A DNA stretch of 64,000 nt from Rhizophagus clarus (Eukaryota > Glomeromycota > Glomeromycetes > Glomerales > Glomeraceae), in the NCBI GenBank assembly GCA_015698045.1, contig BLAL01000215.1, forward strand, positions 2,108,001-2,172,000. Direction: 5' to 3'. The position numbers and the translations under genes were made by a program. This document shows, piece after piece, positions 10,024 to 21,760 of this stretch. The notes below the pieces were generated by a model. It was not told the origin of the DNA. It saw only the letters and a program-made list of their open reading frames with translations, and did no database searches. Numbering within the stretch: the first letter of the stretch is position 1; every line of letters starts with the position of its first letter.

Positions 10024-13000
10024 TCGGAATCTCTAGATACAAGAACCAGAACCAAAGTGCATTGTTTCTGTAAAGAATGTAACGGTAAATTGGTTGATCC
10101 AAGGACTAAACTGAAACATGAGTTAAAATATAAATTAAAATCTAATGCGAATAATAATTTTGGTAACAATTATCAAGAAGGTTCTTCAAATGTTATATCA
10201 TCTGATGCTGTTGATGAAGATGTAATGGAATGCGACCCAATACAAGGGATAAATGATACATCACCTGATATAACTGAACAATTATCCGAAGATATTGAAC
10301 AATTGTCTGAAGATATTGAACCATTGTCCGAAGATATTGAACCATTACTCACAAGAAACTATTTCTTTTTAACAAAGAAGACACCTATACATGAATCGGC
10401 AAAACATCGAACGATAAAGAAAGGAAAAATATCCGATCTTGTTCTTGAAAATTTATTATTGGATAATGTAAGAAACGAGAATGATCAAGACGGGGATTCT
10501 GAAGATGATGACGATAAAAATGGAGATACTGAAGATAGCGATTCTAATTATTCCGATGATTATGAAGATGATGACGATGAGGAAGTCAATTTTGCATCAA
10601 CAGATTTCGATGACGGCGAACCAATTCTTCCTAACATTAACATTAATGATAATTATACTTGGACTATTTTGTGGATATTACAATATCAACAACGATTTAA
10701 ACTTTCCAATGTAGCTATAGATTCTTTGTTCAAGTTCTTAAGATTTTTTCTTTTGACAATAGATGAAAATAAATTTTCATCTTTTCCTTCCTCTTTATAT
10801 ATGGCTAAAAAGGTGTTGGGGATATCCACAACGATAATTAAATATGCAGCCTGTGACAGATGTCACAAATTGTATGATATAAAAGAATTATTAGACAATA
10901 CTGAAATACCAACTTGCAGTTTTGTAAACTATCCAAATCACAGAATAGAACGATTTCGACAACAATGCAATAACCCTCTATTAACGAAAATAGATAGTAA
11001 TAATAGTAGTAATAATCCCATTTTCTGTCCGATAATGACATTCCCGTTAATAAATATTAAGCAACAATTGACCCTTTTTTTTAATCGCAAAAATTTTGAA
11101 ATGTCATGTCGGAAGTGGTCAGAAAGGAAAAACGGAACTGAAGCTTTATTCGATATCTATGATGGTAGGGTCTGGAAAAGTTTTACAGATGATGATGGTG
11201 CGCTGTTTTTTACAAAAGAATTTGCCGATACTCATATCGGATTAATGTTAAATATGGATTGGTTCCAGCCATTCGTAAATTCACAATATTCTGTTGGTGT
11301 GATTTATGCCGTTTTTTGTAATTTGCCGCGTAATGAACGCTTCAAGCCACACAATATTCTCACACTAGCAGTAATGCCTGGTCCGAAAGAACCAAGCCAA
11401 CATGAAATTAACAATTATTTGTATCCGATCGTTAACCAGTTAAATCGTTTGTGGAATGGCTATTTTATAAAAACAAACGAACACAACAACGGTCGATTTG
11501 TCCGTGGTGCAATCATTGGCTGTTCTAGCGATGTCCCTGCGTCTCGGAAATTATGTGGTTTCATCTCGGCTCGTATTGCATGCTACCGATGTTACAAATC
11601 GGCAAATTTTATAAACAATCAACCAAATTTTGGGGGGTTTGCAGATTTAGACGACTGGTTTGTTGAGCAAGATATTAATGAAATAAGAGAAAAAGCAAGT
11701 GAGTGGAAACAATGTGCAACTGAAGAAGCACGAAGAGCCCATGTCTCTGAACATCATGTTCGCTGGTCGGAGATATACCGCTTACTTTATTTTAATCCTG
11801 TTCGCTTTTGCGTGGTTGATCTTATGCATTGCCTTTTTCTCGGTGTTGCGAAATGGATCGTAACGAAACTCTGGATAGGCGAAGGTATATTAAATAACGA
11901 AAAGCTCAAAATTATGCAAGAGAGAGCTGACATGATAAAGTTCCCAAGTGACCTTGGACGCCGCCCTGTCAGAATAGCTACCGGTGAAGGATTCTCAAGT
12001 TTCACGGCAGACATGTGGAAAACCTTCATGTTAATTTTTGCAATACCTATCACATGGAGTTTCCTTGGATACATTGACCGAAAAATTCTTGCATATTTCG
12101 TGCGTGCTTGCAAGATCTTAACAAACCGAGAGCTACAAAAAAATATGTTAAATGAAGCGTTTACAAGACTGATAGAGATGAACAAATTAATTGAACAAGA
12201 ATATGGTCAAGAAAAAATAAGTCCTAATCTGCATCTCTGTCTCCATATCTGTGAATGCGCATTAGACTATGGTCCTTTGTCCTCATTCTGGTGTTATAGC
12301 TTTGAACGGATGAACGGAATTTTAGGTACGTGATTTAATTTTTCCGATTTGAAAATCGCAATGTTATTAATTATTTTTAAAAATTGTAGGTTCTTATAAT
12401 AATAGCAGACGTAATATTGAACCTGAACTACTAAGAATTATGTTCGAAAATACAATCCTTCAATACTTCCTCTCAAATTGTGACAACGATCACTTATTTT
12501 CCTCCTTGGAGATAATAGAACCAAGAAAATCTGTTGGCAGCTTGGCTGCACTTGATGATTTTGCGAGCGATGAGTATCAAAATTTTATAAGACTATCTCT
12601 TATTGAGGAAGATTCGGCTTACAGAACGGAATGTTTTCCTGGGTTGCTAATGAAACCGCGCAAAGAAACTACCCTTCCAAACCAAATTTTGGACCTACTG
12701 GTAGAATTTTATAATAGTTTGTATAATGATTATTGTTTCATCTCCATCTACTCTATAATAGGTTCAAATAACGGTACTGTCGTAAACCCTAGAATTATAC
12801 AATATGGGAGAATAAGAATTGGGGTGGACATATATGGTTCTGTTCAGGCTGCTCGTCACGAAAAATCCTCATATATATTAGCTCGATTTGTACATTATGA
12901 TGGATCGATCGATGTTTATCCTGGTCAAGTACAATTTTATTTTGAGCATACTATTCATTTAAATAGTTCACGATCATTAACCCATTCATTAGCGTTAGTC

Positions 13001-13237
13001 AAATGGTACAAACCGGTTCAAGATCATAGTACAAGATATTATTGCCAAGTAGATAACGACATAAAATCATGTAATATGGAATTATGGACAAATGAGTTTT
13101 ATGATATGAGAAGAGACAGTATTATACCCATACATCATATAATAGGAAAATTCATTAAATGTAATTTTGATACTGGGACGAGAAAAACAAAAGAATATAT
13201 GGCTGTGATTCCTTTAAATAAAAAAATTTCGTTTTAA
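10021..13237 (+). CDS. Tnp2/Plavaka-type CACTA transposase, 2 exons
   Basis: Exons 10021-12325 and 12390-13237, with a 64-bp intron (GTACGT donor, ATTGTAG acceptor) restoring ILG|SYNNS across the join; 1,050 residues. The open frame extends upstream through a poly-A run, so the ATG at 10021 (MSESLDTRT) is the likely start. The N-terminus has a small Cys cluster (C15, C17, C20), followed by a strongly acidic tract (~150-205) and CDRC at 278-281. The core follows the Tnp2 family: MDWFQPF (D413), GPKEP, CYRCYK (521-524), DLMHCLFLG (D600) and SFERMNGILG (E762). D413, D600 and E762 are my candidates for the catalytic triad, by recalled family pattern. It should cut at the CACAGG ends and insert with 3-bp duplications. 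No stop or frameshift interrupts it, so it may be functional. Confidence 0.9.
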
Positions 13238-14550
13238 AAACTTTATATAATATAAAATGAATTATATGTAAAATCGGAATGGTGAATTCAATTATAGCAT
13301 TTGTATTTGATTAAATTATAACAATCATTTTTTTTTGGCACAAGAATAACGATAAAGGTTACATATACCGTAATTAATTCTAACCGCGTGAAAAATCAGA
13401 TAATTCAGATAACAAGAGATCTTATTTTGAGCCGGCAAAGTTGTATTGCAAATCGGTCTTTTATTACGGCATTACGATACAAGCACCATACTTTGTGATT
13501 AATAACTCTAATCATGTAATAATTTTTAGATATCAAAGGTTTATTTTATTTTAATTAAATATCACATAAAGTATAAAACAATTATTCTGGCTATATAAAT
13601 ACATTTAAGGCCGGCAAAGCTGTATTGCAAATCGGCCCTTCTTATTTGAAAAGGGTAACAATTACATTAAATTAATACGGCACTTATTCAAAAATGTTTA
13701 AAAATGTTGCAACTTAATTCTCCAATAATCATCATTGTTATAATCAAGTTACTTACGACTTAAGCCTACTTTGATTATAAATAAAACGGCACTTCGCACA
13801 GACAGAGCTCATGATATATGAGTTATCCCATCATGCCTATTTTACCCCTTGATAAAGGATTTTCGTTGCATGTACTTTCCTAATCAATGATAATCAAAGT
13901 TACTTACGACTTAAGTCTACTTTGATTATAAATAAAACGGCACTTCGCACAGACAGAGCTCATGATATATGAGTTATCCCATCATGCCTATTTTAACTAT
14001 GATTAAAGAATTTACATTATTATTGTAAATATTTTACTCATAAGTCATAATGATATCTATTTAGACTTCGACGAATAATGCGACAGAGAAGGCGGAATTA
14101 TCATAACCAAAATTCGAAGCGAGAGGTCTATGTATGGTAAATAGATCATCAACTTTGGTACCAGAGTTATTTATAAACTTTAGGTGGCCACCTAGCTCAC
14201 CTTTCCTATAACACACTATGCACGACGGCAAACGGTATAGGAGGCAGACTCTTCTTTCAGAAAGAAAGTTTTTTTTTGAAAAAAAAAAAAAATAGTACAA
14301 TTAAATAGCGTTTAATTAAATGTGATTAATTAACTTTTTAGGAATAGGCCTTATCAATGCGATCTCATCAGTTTCGATTATCACTGTTCAACCTTATGAA
14401 TACTTCAGTTATTGTTTGTGAAATCGAACCAACTGGGAATTCAATGTACAAAACAAGTAGAATATTTAGAATAGTATCTTATATTTATTAGTATAATAAA
14501 TAATTTCAAAAATCCTATGATGTAAAATTACGAAATATTACAATTTAAAT
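13238..14550. repeat. right subterminal repeats of the CACTA element, inner part
   Basis: Contains a direct pair with GCCGGCAAAG then TTGTATTGCAAATCGG (13431 and 13610), and a second direct pair of ~105 bp (13741-13845 and 13891-13995, containing ACTTACGACTTAAG and GGCACTTCGCACAGAC). Each of the latter can fold through TAATCAAAGT..ACTTTGATTA. The 79-codon open frame at 14061-14300 on the minus strand ends in a poly-A/T run and has no visible family features, so it is not called. Confidence 0.65.
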
Positions 14551-15033
14551 ATCGGCAAAGGCTATTTTAAATAGAGTAAAATCTTTATTCGACCTGTGTC
14601 AAAAGCGGTAAAGTTTACACTAAATATAATATCTCCGGTTTAAATATCGGCATTTAATTAAAAAAAGGTAAAAATCGGCCGCTAAAATCGGCATTTCTGG
14701 ATGAAAAATCGGAAGTTAACAAAAATCGGCAAAAAATTAGTAAAATAATCGGCAAAGCCTTATTGAAGTCGGCAAGGGAATTTTAAATAAGATAAAATCC
14801 TTTATTCGAACTATACGAAAAGGGTAAAGTATATAATAAATATAATATCTCCGGTTTAAATATCGGCATTTATTTAAAAAAAGGTAAAAATCGGCCGCTA
14901 AAATCGGCATTTATGACTGAAAAATCGGAATTTAACAAAAATCGGCAAAAATAGATATGGCTATACTAAAATAAGCAAAATTTGGCATATTCTATATTGA
15001 AGTCGGCAAGGCTATTTTAAATAGAGCAAAATC
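14551..15033. repeat. duplicated terminal module at the right CACTA end
   Basis: Two full copies and the start of a third of a 216-230-bp module: TATCGGCAAGGCTATTTTAA, then a Phe-like TTTATTCGACCTGTG, then ATCTCCGGTTTAAATATCGG, then ATCGGCCGCTAAAATCGGC. Anchors lie at 14631 and 14847. The inner copy near 14588 carries TTATTCGACCTGTGTC, nearly the element's own right terminus, so the end seems to have been duplicated in tandem. Confidence 0.7.
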
Positions 15034-15320
15034 CGATTTTTTTTCATTCGACCTGTGTCGGATACTTGTGGTGATGGCTGATTAATTTCATTTTTTGTAA
15101 AATTTTGAATCTGAGTAGGAGAAAATAATGTTCAATTACCAAGATTTGGTATGACTCATGCTTTTATATATCCAGCATTTTCTTCTTCAATTGACTAGAT
15201 CCACTCAAACCAATTTAATATACTGGGTATGGTTGTAGATTTTGCTTTTCCTTTTTTATTTTCTGTTAATAAAATGTTTATTTGTTATTAATTATTTATT
15301 TGGTTTTTATAATTTAGTGT

Positions 15321-16510
15321 TCAATTCTTATCTTTAATTCGATTTGGTTCTATGTGAGCAACTGAAGTGCTGGCAATATCCTTGATAGCTGAAGTAATGT
15401 CATTTCCCTCTTGAATTTCTCTACCAATCTGAATGTATTGTTTTATTGATAATGATATCTAAAAATTTATTATTATAAGTTTTTTTTTAAAAAAAAACAA
15501 TAATTATTTCATATTACAAACCTAAGTATGGTGTGAGTTTACAGTAGTCTTCGCTTCACCCATCTTAAGGAATATCCATTTTTTTACTTGAATTCCATAC
15601 CATTTATACCATTTGCTCATAATGATTATAAGTTCTGAATTATGATAATAAAGACCATTGTCAGAGATTATACTAACCCATTTTGGTTTTATCTCTAAAT
15701 TTTCTATTACAGAATGTAACGATAATGCTGAAAACTATGCATCTTGATGAGCATCTGTAGACCAATGATCTATGATTTGTATGTTGATTTCAGAACTATC
15801 TTTAGATTTGGTATATAATAATACTGTATATAATGCCCAGCCTTTCTTTCCAAAAAATTCTTGTTTAGTTTTACGCAAAGTTTTGAGTAATATTTTCATT
15901 TTATAATCTACAACTAATATTGCTCTATCTTCATTTAAATCCAATAGTGCCACGTTAAATTGTGCATTTAAATATATTTTTCTAGTTTAATGGGCAAGGT
16001 AATAAAGAATACAAGTTTGAAATTCTTGAATTTCTTCATGACATGATGGATTCAAACTGTTTGAAAAAACTGAAATATTTCTTGACATTCATTACAAATA
16101 TAGGTATAAAATTTGTTACATTCACCAAAGGCATACAATAAGTAATGATTTATATATGAGCTATGTGATGTGAATCCATGGTTAGTTACAACTAAATATT
16201 CCTCATATTCTTTTTTTAGATAATGTTTTAAAAAGTAATAGCGTTGAGAAAAAACACTCTACAAAATTTATTGCTTGTTAATATTTAGAATAATTTTCTA
16301 TAGTATAACAAAGAACTAATTATACCTGTAATTCTATATTATTGATTTTTTCCTTTATTAAATTCATAATATTTTTAAAGGTTTCATATCCATATGTACT
16401 GCATATAGAACACAATCCCCAAGATCCTCTTGGTAAACAATTTACAATATAAAATCTTGAAATAATCTTTCATATTTTCAAAATACGTGATCAAACTCAT
16501 TTTTGCTATT
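15321..16510 (-). pseudogene. decayed DDE-like family gene (DYKM..SDNG..GEAKT)
   Basis: Minus-strand exons are recognisable but broken. An upstream exon carries RFYIVNCLPRGSWGLCSIC and ends at a GTATAA donor near 16325. After a ~60-bp intron comes SQRYYFLKHYLKKEYEEYLV, then, after a frame change near 16080, RKIYLNAQFNVALLDLNEDR, VDYKMKILL, KQEFFGKKGWALYTVLLY and IDHWSTDAHQDA. Next is KPKWVSIISDNGLYYHNSEL, then GEAKTTVNSHH, and a last exon with KQYIQIGREIQEGNDITSAI. Premature stops stand where Q (TAA), W (TAG) and Q (TAG) are expected. The D..DNG..E pattern suggests an RNase H-fold recombinase-like domain, but the family is recalled only as a Rhizophagus hypothetical. It starts directly outside the CACTA right end. 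Confidence 0.65.
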
Positions 16511-16639
16511 TGACAAAAAGGAATTTTGCTTGTTAGTTATTTATTTAAGTGTATTTTAGTGTATTTTGTAACGAAAAAACTTGTCTAGCAATGGTTTTGG
16601 ATTTTATGATAAATTTATTAAATCAAATTATAAAATAGT

Positions 16640-16850
16640 AAAAATATTAAAATAATAATTAGATGAATATAAAAAATATATATATTTAATAAAAAATAAT
16701 AATAATAAAGATAATAAAAAATAAAAAATAATAATAATAAAAATAATAAAAATATAAAAAATAAAAAATAAAAAATAAAAAATAAAATATAAAAAATACA
16801 AAATAAAAAAAAAATAAAAATATATAAAAAATAAAAAAATATAACTTACA
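16640..16850. repeat. A/T microsatellite
   Basis: AATAAA, AATAAT and AAATATA units in a low-complexity run with no coding potential. It lies between two minus-strand pseudogenes. Confidence 0.7.
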
Positions 16851-17035
16851 GATTTTAAGGCTACTGATGCATAGTGTTTCTATGTCACTTACGACAGTGG
16901 TGGTTCCCTAAGAAATATATATATATTTAGAACTTAAATAACTTAAATATAAATTAAAAAAATTCTTAATAATTACCAGGTCTGTCCCAAAATCTTATGC
17001 GAAACTGCCTATAATATCTTTCTCCTTCCTGGGAC

Positions 17036-18782
17036 TATACTTCTCAGCATAATTAAATATCAATTGCCATAATATTACAGCACAATACCAAATTGCGTAT
17101 TGATATAATGTAATTAATTTATACTGACATAATCAATTTTTACTGATGCATTAATTTGTACTGACGCAATCAATATTATATTGACGTAATTAATTATAGT
17201 CGAAATATTGTAATATTGTTTTATTTTAATAAGTTTATTTTTATTGTAATAAAATAATAAAGATCTTAACCCTTCCTCTCTTGCTTACACTAATATATAT
17301 TTCAAGTCTGGGTTCGTCTAAAAAGCCTAGCAACCTAATGAAAAAAAGAAACAGAAGAAATATTAGTGTGTTTCTTCTACATATTAAAAAAACTTCCGCT
17401 CACTTCCTATTAACTTACTGCATACATTCCAAATCCAGGTTTGTCTAAAGAGTCTGGCAACCTAAAGAAAAAAAAAGAAATAGAAGAAACGTGAGTATGT
17501 TTCTTCTACATATTAAAAAACTCCCATCCACTTCCCGTTAACTTACTAACATGCATTTCAAGTTTGGGTTCGTCTAAAGAGTCTGGCAACTTAATGAAAA
17601 AAAAAAAATAGAAGAAACGTTAGTGTGTTTCTTCTACATATTAAAAAATCTCCCGCCCACTTCCCATTAACTTACTGCATACATTTCAAGTCTGGGTTCG
17701 TCTAAAGAGTCTGGTGACCTAAAGAAAAAAAAAGAAATAGAAGAAATGTTAGTGTATTTCTTCTACATATTAAAAAAACTTCCACCCATTTTCTGTTAAC
17801 TTACTAACATACATTCCAAGTCTGGGTTCGTCTAAAGAGTCTGGCAACCTAAAAAAAATAGTAGAACATTAGTACGTTTCTTCTATATATTAAAAACAAT
17901 TTACTTTCCAATTTCTGCTAACCTACTTGCATACATTATTCCAAGTCCAGACCTTCCAAATCTAAAAAAAAGAAAGATTTGAAATGTTAGTAACGTTTTG
18001 TTAAATAATTATAAAAAAAAATTATTTTGATTACCTTCAAATGTTAGAAGCCAGTCTGTCCTTACAAAAAAAAGAAAAGAAAAGAACGTTAGTTAACGTT
18101 CTTATACTTGTATTGAAAACCCCTTCCTTTTCTCACATTACCTCAAGGAGCCATGTGCTGAAAGATTCGTTCCTACAAATAAGAAAAGAGCAGAACGTTA
18201 GTTAACATTCTTATATTAAAAGAACTATTAATACAACATCTCCCTCTGTAACTTACCATTTCATGAATTTCAAGTTCAAAGCCGTACTTATAAAAAAAAA
18301 ATAAAAAAAAAATTTAACGGTATAATAAGACCGTTTGGACGAAAAAAAATTTTTTTTAAAAAAAAATAAAATGAATAACAGTTCAGAAACTGTTTTTAAA
18401 GTTTTTTTTAAAAAATAATAATAATATCAGTTTTGAAACTGATTAAAAAAGGAAAATAAAAATTTAACAGTTTAAAAGAAACTGTTTAACGAAAAAGAAA
18501 AAAAGACTACCAGATTTTTTTTTAATAAAAAATTTAGATTATCGATCAGTAGATCAGATTGATAAGTCACATATAATATTTTGACTGTTACGATCATTGT
18601 CTATCTCAGAGGTCAAAATTAACCTGATATCATATTATGGGTAATCTGGGAATGTCGTAATTAATTCGATAAGTTAATTTAATTACGACATATCGACATT
18701 TTTAAAATTTGAAACCATAATTATTACAGCCTATTACGTCCAATATAATGGCGTAATTAAATCAATTACACTGAGAAGTATA
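17036..18782. mobile_element. non-autonomous element with 8-bp target duplication, inside the SANT gene
   Basis: The left end TATACTTCTCAGCATAATTA and the right end (inverted) TATACTTCTCAGTGTAATTG form an imperfect repeat extending ~42 bp to GCCATAATATT/GCCATTATATT. The flanks are CCTGGGAC (17028-17035) and CCTGGGAT (18783-18790), an 8-bp duplication with one transition. No transposase is present; most of the interior is a tandem array. Removing the element restores the host gene's reading frame, which confirms the boundaries. Confidence 0.85.
17270..18500. repeat. tandem array of hairpin units (~120 bp, shortening to ~60 bp)
   Basis: Five or six well-conserved units (17270-17920) contain CAAGTCTGGGTTCGTCTAAA, GAGTCTGGCAACCTAA, a purine run and a hairpin AGAAGAAA..TTTCTTCT. 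Beyond ~17930 the units diverge but each keeps a hairpin of different sequence: AGAACGTTAGTTAACGTTCT, AACGG..AAGACCGTT, AACAGTTCAGAAACTGTT, and AACAGTTT..AAACTGTT. Confidence 0.75.
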
Positions 18783-19430
18783 CCTGGGATCACCTTCCAT
18801 TTCGCGCACTATTCCTCCATTCACAGAAATCCTAAAAATGTTAATACTATTAATTTTTTATTTTATTTTATTTTTTTTTTATGATTTATTATTATTTTAC
18901 TAACATTAAAATTCCTGATCAAGTTCCTCCACTTTCTCTCTACCTGTTGGCCAGTGAACCTCACGTGAAATTGTCCCTGAATTCTTTGAGCTAGGCTCTT
19001 CCAGAATTCAGAGCGGTCCCTTCCAAGCATGTCATGATAGTAGTCGTTCCTTCACCTTTACATTATTTATTTAATTTTTAGATCAAAAAACGTAAGAGAA
19101 AAAAAAACTAGAAAATGATCAAAGTTATTTATTAGTTTTCATTTATTTTTTTTACCTCCTATATCTTATTAAATATTCAGTTATTGCATCAGTCCAATTT
19201 GCGGGCATTTTAAAAAGAAGAATATATAATAATAAAAAATAACGGCAACAAATTTTAAGAAAAAGAATATATAATAAAAATAACGACAATAAATTTATTG
19301 TAAGAAAAAAAAAAGATAAAACCTCTTTTTATAAACAATTTTTTATCACCTAGTATTATTATATTAATTACCCTTCAAGAACATTTACGTAAATTGTTCT
19401 AATTTCTTAAATATGTCATGATTGTTATGA
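18783..19430. other. SANT-gene 5' exons and AT-rich flank
   Basis: Holds the first exons of the minus-strand SANT gene up to 19208. From 19209 to 19430 only A-rich spacer is seen, with AAGAATATATAATA repeated twice. Confidence 0.4.
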
Positions 19431-19439
19431 TCTGTCTTC

Positions 19440-19990
19440 TTTGTATTAATTATATATCAAATCTAAAAAAAGTAATACATATACAGATCAACAATACAAT
19501 CAATCACAACGAACGAGTTAAACTTGACCTAAACTCAATTGTTATGATCGTGATTCCAAAAAATCAAAATAAAGGTCTTCTTTTAATTATATATTAAATC
19601 TAAAAAAGGTAAAATCTAATAATACAGATACGTAAATAAATAGTAATTTTTATTTTATTTTATAATAAGCTTTTGCCAATTATAGACTACAAATAAAACA
19701 ATTACAGATCTACAATACATTACACAAAGATCTTGAGCGAACGAGTTGAACTCGACCTAAATTCAATTGTTATAATCGTGATTCCAAAAAATCAAGATAA
19801 AGGTCTTCTTTTAATTATATATTAAATTTAAAAAAGGTAAAATCTAATAATACAGATACGTAAATAAATAGTGTTTTTTATTTTATTTTATAATAAGCTT
19901 TTGCCAATTATAGACTACAAATAAACAATTACAGATCTACAATACATTACACAAAGATCTTGAACGAACAAGTTAAACTCAAGTTGAACT
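19440..19990. repeat. ~228-bp tandem repeat, 2+ copies
   Basis: Unit starts GAACGAGTT at 19511, 19739 and (truncated) 19966, spacing 228 and 227 bp. Units share TCGTGATTCCAAAAAATCAA, GGTCTTCTTTTAATTATATA and AAGCTTTTGCCAATTATAGA. A partial copy precedes at ~19440. After 19985 a run of GTTGAACTCGAG palindromes follows. Confidence 0.8.
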
Positions 19991-20261
19991 CGAGTTCAAC
20001 TCGAGTTCAAAGCGAACAATTTAAATTCAAAATAAAATATCCAAGATTAACAAAAAAGTTGGTAACGTTATAATGAAATCGGTAGTAAAATTTTATTTAA
20101 TCATCTTTAATTAGGTATTAAAATTCTGATAAATTTAATAAAATCAGTGATTTTTTAATAATTTTATCAACTCAAGTTGAGCACAAATAGTGAATAATCA
20201 AGTTTGTAATTCTTTGACTTGTGCATTCGATAGGTGATTGATTTTGTGGCTGATGTGGCTG

Positions 20262-21130
20262 AATATAATATTACCCAAATAACTAATAAAAATTGATAAT
20301 TTTGTTGATTATGTGATTGCACGATCATGATTTAATTATTTATTTATCGTATTTTTTTTTTCAAAAACTTTTTTTCTCTCTCTCTCAAATTTTTACTTTA
20401 TTGTTTTGTCTAAAAAATAAAGATAAAGGTATATTTTTTGTTGAAATTTCTTTTCCCATTATTATGTTATTTATAATATTACCCAAATAACCAATAAAAA
20501 TTGATAATTTTGTTGATCATGTGATTGCACGATCACAATTTAATTATTTATTTATCATTTTTTTTTTCAAAACTTTTCTCTCTCTCTCTCAAATTTTTAC
20601 TTTATTGTTTTTGTCTAAAAAATAAAGATAAAGGTATATTTTTTGTTGAAATTTCTTTTCCCATTATTATGTTATTCTTAACACTTTTATTAATATATTT
20701 TTCCAATGTATTTCTTTTCACTAACGTCCTAAACAATGTTCTACTATCGAGTTTTTTACTTTATTGGTTTTTCTAAAAAATAAATACAAAGGTACATTTT
20801 TTGTTGAAATTTCTTTTTCCATCCTGTTAACACTCTTACTAATATTTTTTTCTAATGTGTTTCCTCTTACTAACGTTCTTACTAACAATGTTCTACTATT
20901 AAACATTTTTTATTCCTTACTTTTACTAACACTTCTACTAATATTAACACTAACATTAATACTTATACTTTATATTTTTTTTATTGACGTTCCTTTTCTA
21001 CTTCTACTAACTTTCATACTAACATTAATACTAACACTTTCTAATGTAAAAATTTTTTTATTAACGTTCCTTTTCTTTTGCTAACACTTCTACTAATATT
21101 TATACTAACACTTTATTATTAACATTTTAC
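20262..21130. repeat. ~208-bp tandem pair decaying into ACTAAC-rich low complexity
   Basis: Two near-identical copies (about 20262-20470 and 20471-20675) contain ATTACCCAAATAAC, TGTGATTGCACGATCA, a CTCTCTCTCTC run and TTTTTGTTGAAATTTC. Partial third and fourth copies lie at 20750-20830. The DNA then turns into ACTAACACTT/ACTAATATT repeats. Small open frames here (for example 20764-21084) are products of the repeats. Confidence 0.75.
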
Positions 21131-21379
21131 TTTCTTTCAAATTAAATAGATATAATGAAATGAAAATAAGCAAACAAGTGAATATTAATTGTAAATTTGT
21201 GTAAAGAGTAGTGAATTTTTTTTATAATATTTTTTATGTAATATTTTTTTTTATTATCGATTGAAAATATAAATAAAACTTTCAGTAATTACAATTAAAT
21301 GAATTAAATTACTTTTAAATTACAATTGTATTTAAATTATAAATCTACTACTATTAATGCCCCATAAATGCTATACTTT

Positions 21380-21760
21380 TCGGCTATCCGATATGTGAAA
21401 ATTATGAAATTATGCTTATATTTCAAATATAAATAGGATACATATCGGGTATATATAGGATACTTATTAGCACTATCCAATAAGTGTATAATTTCTGTCC
21501 GATATTTTTTTAAAATATATCAGGTACCCAATAAATCTATGATATGTAACTGATATTTAACTACCCAATATGTATGAGATATGTACCTGATATGTACATT
21601 ATATGTCACTAATTTTCTGCATCCGACGGGTACATATCAGGTACCCGATATGTGTAGTATTATTAAATAGCATACACATATTTCACACATATCAGGTACA
21701 TATCAGGTACCCGATATGTACCCGATATGTACCTGATAGCATCGATTTTGACCAGTGCAA
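21380..21760. repeat. cluster of palindromic ATATCAGGTACC-type repeats
   Basis: More than ten direct and inverted copies of CAGGTACATATCAGGTACCC and its inverse CGATATGTACCTGATATG, densest at 21640-21735. ATGCTAT occurs inverted near both edges (21368 and 21740), so this may be a MITE, but no clean ends or target duplication could be fixed. Nothing else is recognised from 21131 to 21889. Confidence 0.5.

Larger units (their letters stand above)
5259..15057. mobile_element. complete CACTA-type (Plavaka/Tnp2-like) transposon
   Basis: The first 24 bases (CACAGGTCGAATG, then A8, then TCG; 5259-5282) are matched perfectly, inverted, at 15034-15057. TCG precedes the element at 5256-5258 and follows it at 15058-15060, the 3-bp duplication expected of CACTA elements. 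Inside are a plus-strand transposase of the Tnp2 type and a divergent minus-strand gene, flanked by subterminal repeats at both ends, also a CACTA hallmark. Both genes have uninterrupted spliced frames and the ends are identical, so the copy looks young and possibly capable of movement (inference). Confidence 0.92.
16885..19208 (-). pseudogene. Myb/SANT-like DNA-binding protein gene, disrupted by a transposon
   Basis: Minus-strand exons are 19208-19156, 19049-18905, 18831-18783 joined (after removing an insertion) to 17027-16977, and 16907-16885. Without the insertion they form a 106-residue frame. It starts MPANWTDAITEYLIRYR, continues SEFWKSLAQRIQGQF and GQQVERKWRNLIRNF, then WRNSARNGR, and ends ERYYRQFRIRFWDRPG. 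The tryptophan-spaced three-helix pattern and the final FR.RFW..RP motif match trihelix-type Myb/SANT domains used as DNA binders. A 1,747-bp element sits in the third exon. The left copy of its target duplication keeps TGG, while the other has mutated to TGA, an in-frame stop. Intron acceptors are AAG, TAG and TAG. Confidence 0.7.

Noticed and set aside
14061-14300. 79-codon frame, also considered as a SINE
   Set aside because: No clear tRNA-type A and B boxes; it sits among subterminal repeats and ends in poly-A/T.
20764-21084. 106-codon hydrophobic frame that looks like a membrane protein
   Set aside because: Built from ACTAAC-type low-complexity repeats.
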